Notes under the pieces: model-generated
Database searches by the model: none
Seen by the model: only the letters and a program-made list of their open reading frames with translations
Told to the model about the DNA's origin: nothing
Assembly: GCA_942492905.1 (NCBI GenBank)
Contig: OW818657.1
Location: 2,480,001-2,544,000 of the forward strand
Length of the DNA stretch: 64,000 bases
Origin: CAIZWU01 sp942492905
Lineage (GTDB): Bacteria; Verrucomicrobiota; Verrucomicrobiia; Verrucomicrobiales; V1-33
Direction of reading: 5' to 3'
Translations under genes and position numbers: made by a program
Shown: piece after piece, positions 52,269 through 60,913 of the stretch
How the letters are laid out: each line of letters begins with the position of its first letter
Numbering within the stretch: position 1 is the stretch's first letter

Positions 52269-55200
52269 ATGTTTCATTTGAGAAGCCTCCTGCTGGTATT
52301 GCTCTGTTCCGCAGGCACCTCCGGTTCTGCGTCCGCAGGCGCACCCTCGTTCAGCCGGGACATCCGGCCCCTGCTCTCCGACCGTTGTTTTAAATGCCAC
52401 GGGCCGGACGACAAGGGCCGCAAAGGAGACTTGCGTCTGGATCTGCCGGAAGCCGCCCGCACCGGCGGGAAATCCGGCGTTTCCGCAATCTTGCCGGGCC
52501 AAGTGGCGGAAAGTGAAATCCTGAAGCGGCTGCATTCCACCGATCCAGATGAGGTGATGCCGCCTCCAGCCATGAAAAAGACGCTCACTGCTGAAGAGAT
52601 CCGCTTGTTTGAGGAATGGATTGCCGCCGGGGCCAAATACGAGAAACACTGGGCCTTCGAGGCTCCGGTGCTCCCTGCTGTGCCCGCCCCGGTGCAGTCA
52701 GCGTGGCCGGTGCGCAATGCGGTGGACGCCTTTGTGCAACCCCTGCTGGTCCAAGCCGGCCTGACTCCGGCTGCCGAAGCGGAACGCACCACGCTCTTCC
52801 GCCGGGTGAGTCTTGATCTGACAGGGTTGCTTCCCACCATGGAGGAAACGGCCGCCTTTCTAGCGGATGCCACGCCGCAGGCCTACGAGCGCGCCGTGGA
52901 CCGTCTGCTGGCTTCGCCGCGCTATGGCGAAAAATGGGGCCGCAAGTGGCTGGATCTTGCCCGGTATGCGGACACCAACGGCTACGAAAAAGACCGCGGC
53001 CGCACGATTTGGCCGTATCGCGACTGGGTGATCCGCGCCCTCAATGCGGACATGCCTTACGATCAGTTCACCATCGAACAGATCGCCGGCGACCTCCTTC
53101 CGAATCCCACCAAGGACCAGCGCATCGCCACCGGTTTCCATCGCAACAGCATGCAGAACGAGGAAGGCGGCATCGACCCTTTGGAGTTCCGTTATTACGC
53201 CATGGTGGACCGCGTGGCCACCACCAGCGCCACTTGGCTGGGCCTCACCCTGCAATGCGCCCAGTGCCACACCCACAAATACGATCCGGTGACCCATCGC
53301 GAGTATTTTTCGATGATGGCCTTTCTCAACAACGCCGACGAACCCGAGTTGGAATTGCCTGATCCGTCTTTTGCCCGGCAGGAACAGGACCGGGCCGCAA
53401 AACTGGAATCCCTGCTCGCTGCGCTGCCCGCCCGCTGGCTGGAGCAGCAATCCAAGCCGGAAAACATCGCTTGGCAAAAGCCGGCTTCCGTCAAGATGGA
53501 GCCAAATCCGGAAGATCCCTCGACGGCTCTGCCGGAGCAGTTTGTGTTGTTTGCCGCGCCCGGACCTGACAAAACCAAGGTCACGCTGCATCTCTCGGGC
53601 CTCCCGGAAAATACCACCCACCTGCGCCTCGAAGCCCTGACGGACGACTCGCTGCCCAACAAAGGCCCCGGCCGCACGCCGCACGGGAATTTTGTGCTCA
53701 GCGAAATCCAAGTTCAAAGTGATGGCCAACCGCTGCCTCTCCGCCCCGTCTCCGCCTCGGCCGAGCAAAGCGGCTATCCCTTGTCCGCCGCCGTGGATGG
53801 CCTTCTGGAAACCGGATGGGCCGTGGATGAGGGGAAGGGAAAACTCAATCAGCCGCAGTCCGCCGTATTCGCCTTTGCCAAGCCCTTACCGGGCACGGCG
53901 GCTCTCACCATTACCCTCCAACAGCAATTTGGCAGCCACCACACCATCGGGCGGCTCAAACTCCTTGTCGGAACCGCCCCCGCCAGTCCTCCGCCAGCCG
54001 CCCACGCATTGGGGCAGGCTGTTGATTCCTGGCTTGCGGTCCAGCGGTCCCGCACCGCGGAATGGAAATCGGTGGCTCCCTCCAGCGCGACTTCCAATCT
54101 GCCCCATCTAGCCATCCAGCCGGATGCCTCGGTTTTTGTCAGTGGCGACACCACCAAGGCAGACACCTATCAACTCCAGTTCGCCGATCTTCCTGACGAA
54201 ATCACCGCCGTCCGCGTGGAGGCCCTGCCTGACCCCCGGCTGCCCGCCCACGGCCCGGGCATGACCTACTACGAGGGACCCAAAGGCGATTTTTTTATGG
54301 GTGAGTTCCAGCTTTCCAGCGGCGGTCAACCCGTGAAATTCTCCGGCGCGACGGAAAGTTATTCCAAAAACAGTTTTGGAAAATCGGCTGCCGCCCAGCT
54401 CGCCATCGATGGCAATCCGGAGACAGGTTGGAGTTGTGCCGAAGGGCAGGGCCGCGCCCACGAGGCTGTCTTTGTACTGGCGCAGCCGCTCCGTCCCGTG
54501 GAGGGCAAAGCCGCTCTGACCATGGTGTTCGGCCGGCACTTCGCTTCTTCCCTCGGGAAATTCCGTATCTCCTTCACCACCTCCACCGGCGACATCCAGG
54601 CCAGTGTCTTGCCCCCGGATCTGCAGCCGCTTCTCACAAAAGCTTCGGAGCCGGGCGTCCGTTCCCAATTGGAACGCGAGTTTCTCCTGCAAGCCCCGGA
54701 GCTGGCGGAGGCCCGCAAAGAAATCGACCAACTCCGCCAACCCGCCACCGGTCTGACCACCCTCGTGATGAGCGAGCGTCCTGACGGAAATCCACGTACC
54801 ACTTTCATGCACAACCGCGGGGAATTCACCCAGCCGGCCGACCGCGTGGAACCCGGCGTGCTCAGCGTGCTGAATCCCCTGCCGCCCGGCGCTCCGGCGA
54901 ACCGGCTCAGCTTCGCCCACTGGCTGGTGAGCCGCGACCAACCCCTGACCGCCCGCGTGGTGGTGAACCGTGCATGGGCCGCGTTCTTCGGACGCGGCCT
55001 GGTGAAGACGCAGGAGGATTTCGGACTTCAGGGCGAACTCCCTTCCCATCCGGAGTTGCTCGACTGGCTCGCGGTCCGCTTCATGGAGGACGGCTGGTCC
55101 ATGAAAAAGCTGCATCGCCTCATCGTCCTCAGCCACACCTACCGGCAATCCAGCAGCGACGATCCCGCTGCTGCCATAGCCGATCCGGAAAATAAGTGGC

Positions 55201-55814
55201 TCTGGCGTGGACCACGCCTGCGCCTGGATGCGGAGGAAGTCAGGGACGCCGCCCTCCAGGCTGCTGGTTTGTTATCTGGAAAAATGTTCGGCCCCGGCGT
55301 CTATCCCCCACAGCCCGCCAGTGTCACCACGGAAGGAACCTACGGCGCCCTCTCCTGGCCCACCAGCACCGGTGAGGACCGCTACCGCCGCTCTCTTTAC
55401 ACCTATGCGAAACGCACCGCTCCCTTCGCCTTCACCGCTACCTTCGACGCGCCGGCGGGGGATGCCTGCATCGTGCGCCGCGACCGTTCCAACACTCCCC
55501 TCCAGGCTTTGTCGCTGCTGAACGATGTCACCATCATGGAAGCCGCCGCAGCCTTCGGGAAAAAGCTGGCTGACCGCCCCGGGCCGCCCGCTGAAACTCT
55601 GGCGTTCGCTTTCCAAAACTGCTTCTCCCGCCCGCCCGATGCGGACGAAACCGCCATGCTGCTGGCCTTCTTTGAAAAACAACGCGATGGATTCAACGCC
55701 AACCCGGAATCCGCCCGCCAACTCAACGGCATCGAGGCCACCCCCGCCGTTGCCGCCTGGACGCTGTTGTGCCGGACCTTGCTGAACCTGGATGAATTTG
55801 TCACCAAAAGCTGA
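52269..55814 (+). CDS. PSCyt1-DUF1549-DUF1553 cytochrome protein (Planctomycete/Verrucomicrobia type)
   Basis: An 1181-residue secreted protein. I start at ATG 52269, which opens the signal peptide LRSLLLVLLCSAGTSGSASA; the 35 codons before it are duplicated flank, not protein. The cytochrome domain PSCyt1 has CFKCHGPDDKGRKGDLRLDL with heme ligands Cys40, Cys43 and His44. DUF1549 (PSCyt2) follows with RVSLDLTGLLPTMEE, YGEKWGRKWLDLARYADTNG and CAQCHTHKYDPVTHREYF. A long insert of beta-rich, sugar-binding-like sequence (about residues 440-800) comes next. DUF1553 (PSD1) closes it: FAHWLVSRDQPLTARVVVNR, RYRRSLYTYAKRTAPF and SNTPLQALSLLNDVTIMEAA. The family is linked to sulfated polysaccharide breakdown and is nearly always paired with a DUF1501 protein, as here. 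Confidence 0.93.
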   Translation: MFHLRSLLLVLLCSAGTSGSASAGAPSFSRDIRPLLSDRCFKCHGPDDKGRKGDLRLDLPEAARTGGKSGVSAILPGQVAESEILKRLHSTDPDEVMPPPAMKKTLTAEEIRLFEEWIAAGAKYEKHWAFEAPVLPAVPAPVQSAWPVRNAVDAFVQPLLVQAGLTPAAEAERTTLFRRVSLDLTGLLPTMEETAAFLADATPQAYERAVDRLLASPRYGEKWGRKWLDLARYADTNGYEKDRGRTIWPYRDWVIRALNADMPYDQFTIEQIAGDLLPNPTKDQRIATGFHRNSMQNEEGGIDPLEFRYYAMVDRVATTSATWLGLTLQCAQCHTHKYDPVTHREYFSMMAFLNNADEPELELPDPSFARQEQDRAAKLESLLAALPARWLEQQSKPENIAWQKPASVKMEPNPEDPSTALPEQFVLFAAPGPDKTKVTLHLSGLPENTTHLRLEALTDDSLPNKGPGRTPHGNFVLSEIQVQSDGQPLPLRPVSASAEQSGYPLSAAVDGLLETGWAVDEGKGKLNQPQSAVFAFAKPLPGTAALTITLQQQFGSHHTIGRLKLLVGTAPASPPPAAHALGQAVDSWLAVQRSRTAEWKSVAPSSATSNLPHLAIQPDASVFVSGDTTKADTYQLQFADLPDEITAVRVEALPDPRLPAHGPGMTYYEGPKGDFFMGEFQLSSGGQPVKFSGATESYSKNSFGKSAAAQLAIDGNPETGWSCAEGQGRAHEAVFVLAQPLRPVEGKAALTMVFGRHFASSLGKFRISFTTSTGDIQASVLPPDLQPLLTKASEPGVRSQLEREFLLQAPELAEARKEIDQLRQPATGLTTLVMSERPDGNPRTTFMHNRGEFTQPADRVEPGVLSVLNPLPPGAPANRLSFAHWLVSRDQPLTARVVVNRAWAAFFGRGLVKTQEDFGLQGELPSHPELLDWLAVRFMEDGWSMKKLHRLIVLSHTYRQSSSDDPAAAIADPENKWLWRGPRLRLDAEEVRDAALQAAGLLSGKMFGPGVYPPQPASVTTEGTYGALSWPTSTGEDRYRRSLYTYAKRTAPFAFTATFDAPAGDACIVRRDRSNTPLQALSLLNDVTIMEAAAAFGKKLADRPGPPAETLAFAFQNCFSRPPDADETAMLLAFFEKQRDGFNANPESARQLNGIEATPAVAAWTLLCRTLLNLDEFVTKS

Positions 55815-55820
55815 CCTGAT

Positions 55821-57254
55821 ATGAACTTCCCCCCATTGAACGGTCTTGATATCACGCGCCGCCACTTCCTGCGCGATTGCGGCATCGGTCTCGGCAAAGT
55901 AGCCTTGGCCGGTCTGCTCGCGGAAGGTGCGGTTTCGCGGGCCGCCGCGGCGGTGAATCCCATGCAGACCAAACCGGGGCATTTTCCCGGCAAGGCCAAG
56001 GCGGTGATCCACCTCTTTATGGCAGGCGCCCCCAGCCATCTGGACCTTTTCGATCCCAAGCCGGAACTGACGCGAATGGACGGCAAGCCGCTGCCGCCGT
56101 CCGTCACAAACGGTCAGCGTCTCGCCTTCATCCGCGCAGACGCCGCCGTGATGGGACCGCAATTCAAGTTCGCCAAACACGGCCAATGCGGCATGGAGAT
56201 CTCGGATGCGCTGCCCTATCTATCCAAAATCACGGACGATATTTGCCTGATCCGGTCGGTCTATACGGACCAGTTCAACCATGCCCCGGCGCAAATGTTC
56301 ATGCAGACCGGCTTCGCCGTGCCGGGACGTCCCAGCATTGGCTCCTGGGTCACCTATGGCCTCGGCAGCGCCGCCACGGATTTGCCGGCGTTTGTCGTCC
56401 TCAGCACCGGTTCCGGCATCAGTGGCGGCTCGGCCCTGTGGTCCAGCGGCTTCCTGCCGACCAGTTATAACGGGGTGCGCTTCCGGAATCAGGGCGACCC
56501 CATTCTCAATGTCTCCAATCCCTCCGGCATCCAGCCCGGCCTGCAACGCGACACCATTGACCTCGTCGGTACCCTGAACCGCCGCCGTCTCGACGCCACC
56601 GGCGATCCGGAAATCGCAACCCGTCTCGCCAACTACGAACTCGCCTTCCGCCTCCAATCCTCCGCGCCGGAATTGATGGATTTGCGGCAGGAATCCCAAG
56701 CCACCCTCGATCTCTACGGCTGCGAGCCTGACAAACCTTCCTTTGCCCGCGCCTGCCTGCTCGCGCGCCGTATGATTGAGCGCGGGGTGCGTTATGTGAA
56801 CCTCTTCCACGAAGGCTGGGACGCCCACAGCGATGTGGTGGGAAATCACACTAACCTCTGCAAAGCCACCGATCAGGCCAGCGCTGCCCTCGTCTCCGAC
56901 CTGAAACAACGCGGTCTCCTTGATGAAACCCTCGTCGTCTGGGGCGGGGAATTCGGCCGCACCCCCATGGTGGAAAGCAACGCCGCCCTCGGCCGCGCCC
57001 GGGGCCGTGATCACCACCCCAAGGCCTACTCCATGTGGATGGCCGGCGGCGGCATCAAGCCCGGCACCATCCATGGGGCTACCGATGACCTGGGATACAA
57101 CGTCGTGGAAAATCCTGTCCACGTCCATGACCTCCAGGCCACCCTGATGCACTGCCTCGGCTTCGACCACGAGCAGCTCACCTTCCGCTCCCAGGGCCGC
57201 GACTTCCGCCTGACCGACGTCCACGGCCACGTCATCAAGGCGATTCTGGCCTGA
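55821..57254 (+). CDS. DUF1501 Tat-exported protein
   Basis: A 477-residue protein with a twin-arginine signal (ITRRHFLRDCGIGLGKVALA). The DUF1501 body resembles the alkaline phosphatase/sulfatase fold: AVIHLFMAGAPSHLDLFDPK, ISDALPYLSKITDDICLIRS, NLFHEGWDAHSD, LVVWGGEFGRTP and GRDHHPKAYSMWMAGGGIK. The His, Asp and Glu residues in these segments are probable metal ligands. It begins 6 bases after the stop of the PSCyt gene and is surely co-transcribed. The pair is one of the commonest operons in Planctomycetes and Verrucomicrobia; it is thought to act on complex polysaccharides in the periplasm, possibly with electron transfer through the partner's heme. The reaction has not been settled for the family. 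Confidence 0.93.
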   Translation: MNFPPLNGLDITRRHFLRDCGIGLGKVALAGLLAEGAVSRAAAAVNPMQTKPGHFPGKAKAVIHLFMAGAPSHLDLFDPKPELTRMDGKPLPPSVTNGQRLAFIRADAAVMGPQFKFAKHGQCGMEISDALPYLSKITDDICLIRSVYTDQFNHAPAQMFMQTGFAVPGRPSIGSWVTYGLGSAATDLPAFVVLSTGSGISGGSALWSSGFLPTSYNGVRFRNQGDPILNVSNPSGIQPGLQRDTIDLVGTLNRRRLDATGDPEIATRLANYELAFRLQSSAPELMDLRQESQATLDLYGCEPDKPSFARACLLARRMIERGVRYVNLFHEGWDAHSDVVGNHTNLCKATDQASAALVSDLKQRGLLDETLVVWGGEFGRTPMVESNAALGRARGRDHHPKAYSMWMAGGGIKPGTIHGATDDLGYNVVENPVHVHDLQATLMHCLGFDHEQLTFRSQGRDFRLTDVHGHVIKAILA

Positions 57255-57282
57255 TGGATTTGGCGAAAAGGCATGGATTTCG

Positions 57283-57298
57283 CCGGGCAAAGGCCCGG
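57283..57298 (+). terminator. Short hairpin after the PSCyt-DUF1501 operon
   Basis: CCGGGC at 57283-57288 pairs with GCCCGG at 57293-57298 around AAAG. It lies 29 bases after the stop codon. No T-run follows, so it is a weak candidate. Confidence 0.35.
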
Positions 57299-57364
57299 TA
57301 AATTCCTGGTTTACCTCCGGAATCTGTGCTATCGGACCCACCAGTCCATTTTTCCCACGCCTCC

Positions 57365-57943
57365 ATGCCCGTCAAAAAGAAAGCCGTCCCGGCCCCTTCA
57401 TCCGCTGCTCCTGCCCGGAAAACCGCCGCCAAAAAGTCCGCTGCCACCAAGGCCGCAGCGAAGTCTCCCGCCAAAAAGGCTGCCCGCCGCAGCGTCGTGG
57501 CACATGACCTGCCACCGGCTTCGTCCCTGCCTCCCGCTGTCCTCCCGCCGCCTTCTGCCAAAGCCACCCGCTCGGCGGCCCCGGCCCCTGAGACCGCCGG
57601 CAGCGCCCTCGCCCGGGCCATCGCGGACGCCGCCGACATGAAAAAAGCCGAGAACATCGTCATCCTTGATGTAAGGGGCCTTTCCATGATCACGGATTTC
57701 CTCGTCATCGCCAGCGGCTCGTCCATGCCCCACCTCCGCGCCATCCGAAATGAAATTGCCGAGCGCATCCGGGAAGACCGCGAGGAAAAACCCCACTCCG
57801 CCCAGGGCATGGCCGAAAGCCAATGGATGCTCCTCGACTACGGCGATGTAGTCACCCACGTGTTCCTCAACGAAAAACGCGAACTCTACGCCCTCGAAGA
57901 CCTGTGGAGTGACGCCCCCCGCCTCGACTGGACACCCTCCTGA
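57365..57943 (+). CDS. rsfS: Ribosome silencing factor RsfS with Lys/Ala/Pro-rich N-terminal extension
   Basis: A 192-residue protein. The C-terminal 110 residues are a classic RsfS/Iojap domain: ALARAIADAADMKKAENIVI, LDVRGLSMITDFLVIASGSS, MPHLRAIRNEIAERI, WMLLDYGDVVTHVFLNEKRE and YALEDLWSDAPRLDW. RsfS binds uL14 on the large ribosomal subunit and blocks subunit joining when nutrients are low. The first 80 residues are unusual: Lys, Ala and Pro repeats of PAKKAA type, such as KKSAATKAAAKSPAKKA, much like bacterial histone H1-like tails. I start at ATG 57365; 13 further codons upstream are possible but add nothing. The extension may bind RNA. Confidence 0.88.
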   Translation: MPVKKKAVPAPSSAAPARKTAAKKSAATKAAAKSPAKKAARRSVVAHDLPPASSLPPAVLPPPSAKATRSAAPAPETAGSALARAIADAADMKKAENIVILDVRGLSMITDFLVIASGSSMPHLRAIRNEIAERIREDREEKPHSAQGMAESQWMLLDYGDVVTHVFLNEKRELYALEDLWSDAPRLDWTPS

Positions 57944-57950
57944 AACCAGT

Positions 57951-58058
57951 GGGCAGCGGTCAGATGTCAGCGGTCAGTCCTGCCTTTCCAAACCTGAAAG
58001 ACCTGACGCTTGCCTTCAGATAACCGACCGATGAACGCTGCCTTCTGACATCTTCCCC
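57951..58058. repeat. Short dispersed repeat between rsfS and dnaG
   Basis: The segment contains AGCGGTCAG twice (57955-57963 and 57969-57977) separated by ATGTC, and later TTCTGACATCTTCC close to the dnaG start. The reverse complement of GTCAGCGGTCAG (57966-57977) appears at 60891-60902, just before thrS. Such GTCAG-type short repeats look like a dispersed family rather than coding sequence. Confidence 0.5.
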
Positions 58059-59915
58059 ATGGGCCGCATCGCTGAAGTCTCGATCCAGCAGGTCATCGCG
58101 GCCTGCGACATCGTGGATGTCATCAGCACCTACTTCCCGCTGAAACGTGATGGCCCCGGCTTCAAGGCCAACTGCCCGTTTCATAACGAAAAATCTCCTA
58201 GTTTCAAGGTTAATCCTTCGCGGGGCACCTATCATTGTTTTGGCTGCGGGGAAGGCGGCAACGCCATCGGCTTCGTCATGAAGTATGAGGGATTGCCGTT
58301 CGTGGATACCATCAGGAAGCTCGCCTCCAAATATGGCATCACCCTCATTGAGGAAGCCGGCACGCCAGAGCAGGAAGCCGCCGCAGGCCGCCGCGTCAAA
58401 TTACTGGCCGTCCACCGCGAGATCGCCCAGTGGTTCCATCAGCTTCTGCTGAAAAGCCCCCTCGCGGCTGATGCCCGGACTTACCTGAAAGCCCGGGGGC
58501 TGACCTCCGCCACCGCGCGGAACTGGACGATTGGCTACGCACCCGATGATCAGGGCTACTATCACGATTTTGCCAAAGAAAAGAAGTTCGCCGACGATCT
58601 CATGATCGAAGCCGGGATTTTCTCCCTGCGGGATGAAAACAACCCGGGCCGCGGCATCTACGCCCGTTTCCGCCACCGCATCATGTTCCCCATCCGGAAC
58701 GATCACGGCGATGTCATCGCCTTCAGCGGGCGGGTCCTCCGTGCGGAGGATTCCCCGGCGAAATACATGAACTCGCCGGCCACCTCCATCTTCAATAAAA
58801 GCGAGGTCTTTTTCGGATTCGACAAATCCAAACGCGCCATCCACAAAGCCGAAAAAGCCATCATCTGCGAGGGGCAGATTGATATGCTGATGGCGTTCGA
58901 GGCCGGGATTGAAAACATCATTGCCCCGCTCGGCACTGCTTTCACCCCGCATCACGCCCGCCTCCTCAAACGCCATACCGACCAGGTGGTGCTTTGCTAC
59001 GACTCGGACAATGCGGGCTACAAGGCTGCCGCCAGCGCCTTCACCGAACTCAGCAAGGAAGGCATCTTCGTCCGCGTCGCCGCCCTCCCGCCCGGCGAGG
59101 ACCCTGATTCGCTGATCCGCAAGGAAGGCGTTGAGGCCCTGCGCGAACGTTTGGAGGGAGCGAAGGATTTTTTCGATTTCCAAATCGACCTCCGCGCCGC
59201 CAAATCCGATCTTACGGACACCCGCGAGCGAATGAAGGTGCTCCGTGAACTCGCGGAAAATCTCGCCAAGCTCAAGGACCGCCCGATTCTCGATGCCGCC
59301 CTCACCCGCTGCGCCAACCGGTTGAATGTGGGTCCTGACGAACTCCGGAAAATGGTCCAAGCCCACCTGGCCCAGCAGAAAAAATATGGTGACCGCGCCG
59401 CAGAGCGCGATCCCGGGCAAACACATCCCCCCGCCTCCGGCCCCGATCCTGACGAAACCCCGGAAATCCAGCACCCCGGCGTCCGGCTGCTGCTGCAACT
59501 TGCCCTCACCGATGCTGCGGCCCGCCGCTGGCTGATCGCCGGTGCCGATGGGCCCGCCTGGTCCACCCTCAGCGGAGGCGATTTCCTGCAACGCATCCTT
59601 GATGCTCCTCTCGACCCTTCAGAGCCCTCGAGCATCACCACCTGGATGACCACCCTGACCCTTGGAGAAGCCTCCATCCTGGCCGGCCTGCTCCACAAAA
59701 CCCCCGGCACCACCGACGGACTCACTTCCGCCCGTCACGCCGTTTCCAGCCTCCGGGTCTCAGCCGTGACGGCGGAGATCGACCTGCTCCAAAATCAACT
59801 CCGGCAGGCGAATCCTTCTCCCGAAACCGTCATTGGCCTCACTACCCGTCTCATCGCGCTCAAAAAGCAACTCAACGTCCTGCACGCCCAACTCCGCGAA
59901 ATTCCTGAAAACTAG
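58059..59915 (+). CDS. dnaG: DNA primase
   Basis: A 618-residue primase that makes RNA primers for chromosome replication. The N-terminal zinc-binding domain has Cys39, His42, Cys60 and Cys63 (CPFHNEKSPSFK ... YHCFGCGEGG). The catalytic core follows, with RFRHRIMFPIRNDHGDVIAF, GRVLRAEDSPAKYMNSP, and the TOPRIM motifs IICEGQIDML with Glu271 and CYDSDNAG with Asp315 and Asp317. These acidic residues bind the catalytic Mg ions. The C-terminal third is the helicase-binding region and is divergent, as usual. The length is normal for the family. It is preceded by GTCAG-type repeats and followed 49 bases later by a toxin-antitoxin pair. rpsU or rpoD, common neighbours elsewhere, are absent. Confidence 0.95.
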   Translation: MGRIAEVSIQQVIAACDIVDVISTYFPLKRDGPGFKANCPFHNEKSPSFKVNPSRGTYHCFGCGEGGNAIGFVMKYEGLPFVDTIRKLASKYGITLIEEAGTPEQEAAAGRRVKLLAVHREIAQWFHQLLLKSPLAADARTYLKARGLTSATARNWTIGYAPDDQGYYHDFAKEKKFADDLMIEAGIFSLRDENNPGRGIYARFRHRIMFPIRNDHGDVIAFSGRVLRAEDSPAKYMNSPATSIFNKSEVFFGFDKSKRAIHKAEKAIICEGQIDMLMAFEAGIENIIAPLGTAFTPHHARLLKRHTDQVVLCYDSDNAGYKAAASAFTELSKEGIFVRVAALPPGEDPDSLIRKEGVEALRERLEGAKDFFDFQIDLRAAKSDLTDTRERMKVLRELAENLAKLKDRPILDAALTRCANRLNVGPDELRKMVQAHLAQQKKYGDRAAERDPGQTHPPASGPDPDETPEIQHPGVRLLLQLALTDAAARRWLIAGADGPAWSTLSGGDFLQRILDAPLDPSEPSSITTWMTTLTLGEASILAGLLHKTPGTTDGLTSARHAVSSLRVSAVTAEIDLLQNQLRQANPSPETVIGLTTRLIALKKQLNVLHAQLREIPEN

Positions 59916-59930
59916 AAAAAGGCGCCTGGA

Positions 59931-59956
59931 TTGACAAAGGTGACACCTGGTGACAC
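59931..59956 (+). promoter_or_regulatory. Candidate promoter and operator of the toxin-antitoxin pair
   Basis: A TTGACA at 59931-59936 is followed by two direct copies of GGTGACAC at 59939-59946 and 59949-59956, ten bases apart, which places them on the same face of the helix. The ATG at 59965 follows 8 bases later. Antitoxins of this kind often bind such repeats to repress their own operon. A -10 box is not clear. Confidence 0.45.
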
Positions 59957-59964
59957 TTTGGGGC

Positions 59965-60327
59965 ATGACAACGATTACGATCAAGGAACTGCACGCCCGT
60001 ACCGGCGAATGGGTCCGTAAAGCGGGTCAGACTGGAGAGATTACCGTCACGGACCGGGGTCATCCGATTGCGGTGATCCAGCCGGTTCCAGTGAACCCCG
60101 CCACGCTCAGGTCCTCGGTAATTCCTGGGCTGAATCGGCAGATGTCTTCTGAAGGGGAAGCTCTCCAAAATCGAATGATGGAAAATGCGGATTCCGATCC
60201 CGCACCAAAAAGGGAAAATCTATTTTTAACCCGCAAACTGCTCCCCGGCTTCGCTGCTTTGCAGGAACGGCTCACAGGCGGGACGGATAGCACCGAGATC
60301 ATTTCAGAAATGCGCGACGGCCGATGA
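59965..60327 (+). CDS. Phd/YefM-family antitoxin
   Basis: A 120-residue protein. The N-terminus MTTITIKELHARTGEWVRKA and the following ITVTDRGHPIAVIQP match the Phd/YefM DNA-binding fold. This fold dimerises, binds operator repeats and represses its operon. The C-terminal part, charged and likely disordered until bound, would wrap around the toxin. It overlaps the PIN-domain gene by 4 bases (ATGA), the usual arrangement for such pairs. I start at ATG 59965 rather than the upstream ATG at 59950 because the family starts with a short strand before ITIKELHA. Candidate operator repeats sit just upstream. Confidence 0.8.
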   Translation: MTTITIKELHARTGEWVRKAGQTGEITVTDRGHPIAVIQPVPVNPATLRSSVIPGLNRQMSSEGEALQNRMMENADSDPAPKRENLFLTRKLLPGFAALQERLTGGTDSTEIISEMRDGR

Positions 60328-60761
60328 TTTATTACGACGGTTGTTACATTGCTAAATACTATCTCGCAGAACCCGATAGTGCGATGGTGCAGCGCAAGGC
60401 GGTGGAGACCGGTGCCATTGCCTGTGCATTGCACGGCAAGCTGGAGACCGCCTCCGTTTTTCACCGCAAGCTGCGCGAGGGAAGCATGACTCAATCCGAA
60501 TACCACCTGCTGCGGGCTCAATTCGAAAACGACATCAGCAATGGCCTCTGGTCCTGGCTGCCTCTCAGTGCTTCGTTGGTGGACAGTTCGATCCGTCATC
60601 TCGGCATCCTCAGTCCTGACGTGTTCGTGCGCTCCGCTGATATCCTGCATCTCGTCAGCGCGGCCGATCATGGATTCACGGAAATCTACTCCTCCGACAA
60701 ACATCTTCTCACCGCCGCCCCGCACTTCGGGCTGAAGGGGATCAAGCTGGAGGGCCCATGA
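60324..60761 (+). CDS. VapC-type PIN-domain toxin
   Basis: A 145-residue PIN-domain ribonuclease. The first strand IYYDGCYIAKYYLAEPDS carries the first acidic metal ligand (Asp5). The later block RSADILHLVSAADHGFTEIY SSDKHLL holds two more Asp of the active site, with ILHLVSA and the SSDKHLL signature of VapC. PIN toxins cleave specific RNAs, often tRNA or rRNA, and are held inactive by the antitoxin. It overlaps the Phd-type antitoxin gene. The target RNA cannot be inferred. The pair lies between dnaG and thrS, which are otherwise housekeeping genes, and so may have inserted there. Confidence 0.85.
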   Translation: MIYYDGCYIAKYYLAEPDSAMVQRKAVETGAIACALHGKLETASVFHRKLREGSMTQSEYHLLRAQFENDISNGLWSWLPLSASLVDSSIRHLGILSPDVFVRSADILHLVSAADHGFTEIYSSDKHLLTAAPHFGLKGIKLEGP

Positions 60762-60890
60762 AAATTTTCCGGCATCCAGGTTTGGAAATCCGTCGGCAAA
60801 CCGGCAAACCTCCCCGCTTTCCTTTTGCTCCTTAGTGACCTCCTGTTCCAACTCATTTTCCAATTCCCCCTGAATTCCGACTTCTGTCTC

Positions 60891-60903
60891 CTGACCGCTG
60901 ACC
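60891..60903. repeat. Inverted copy of the GTCAG-type repeat upstream of thrS
   Basis: CTGACCGCTGAC at 60891-60902 is the reverse complement of GTCAGCGGTCAG at 57966-57977. A further CTTCTGTCTCCTGACC pattern precedes it. It lies just before the thrS start. No T-box leader, such as a specifier loop and antiterminator, was seen in 60762-60913. Confidence 0.5.
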
Positions 60904-60913
60904 CTTTTTCCCT

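Noticed and set aside
60762..60913. T-box leader for thrS
   Set aside because: No specifier loop, T-box motif or terminator/antiterminator pair could be found in the 152 bases before the start.
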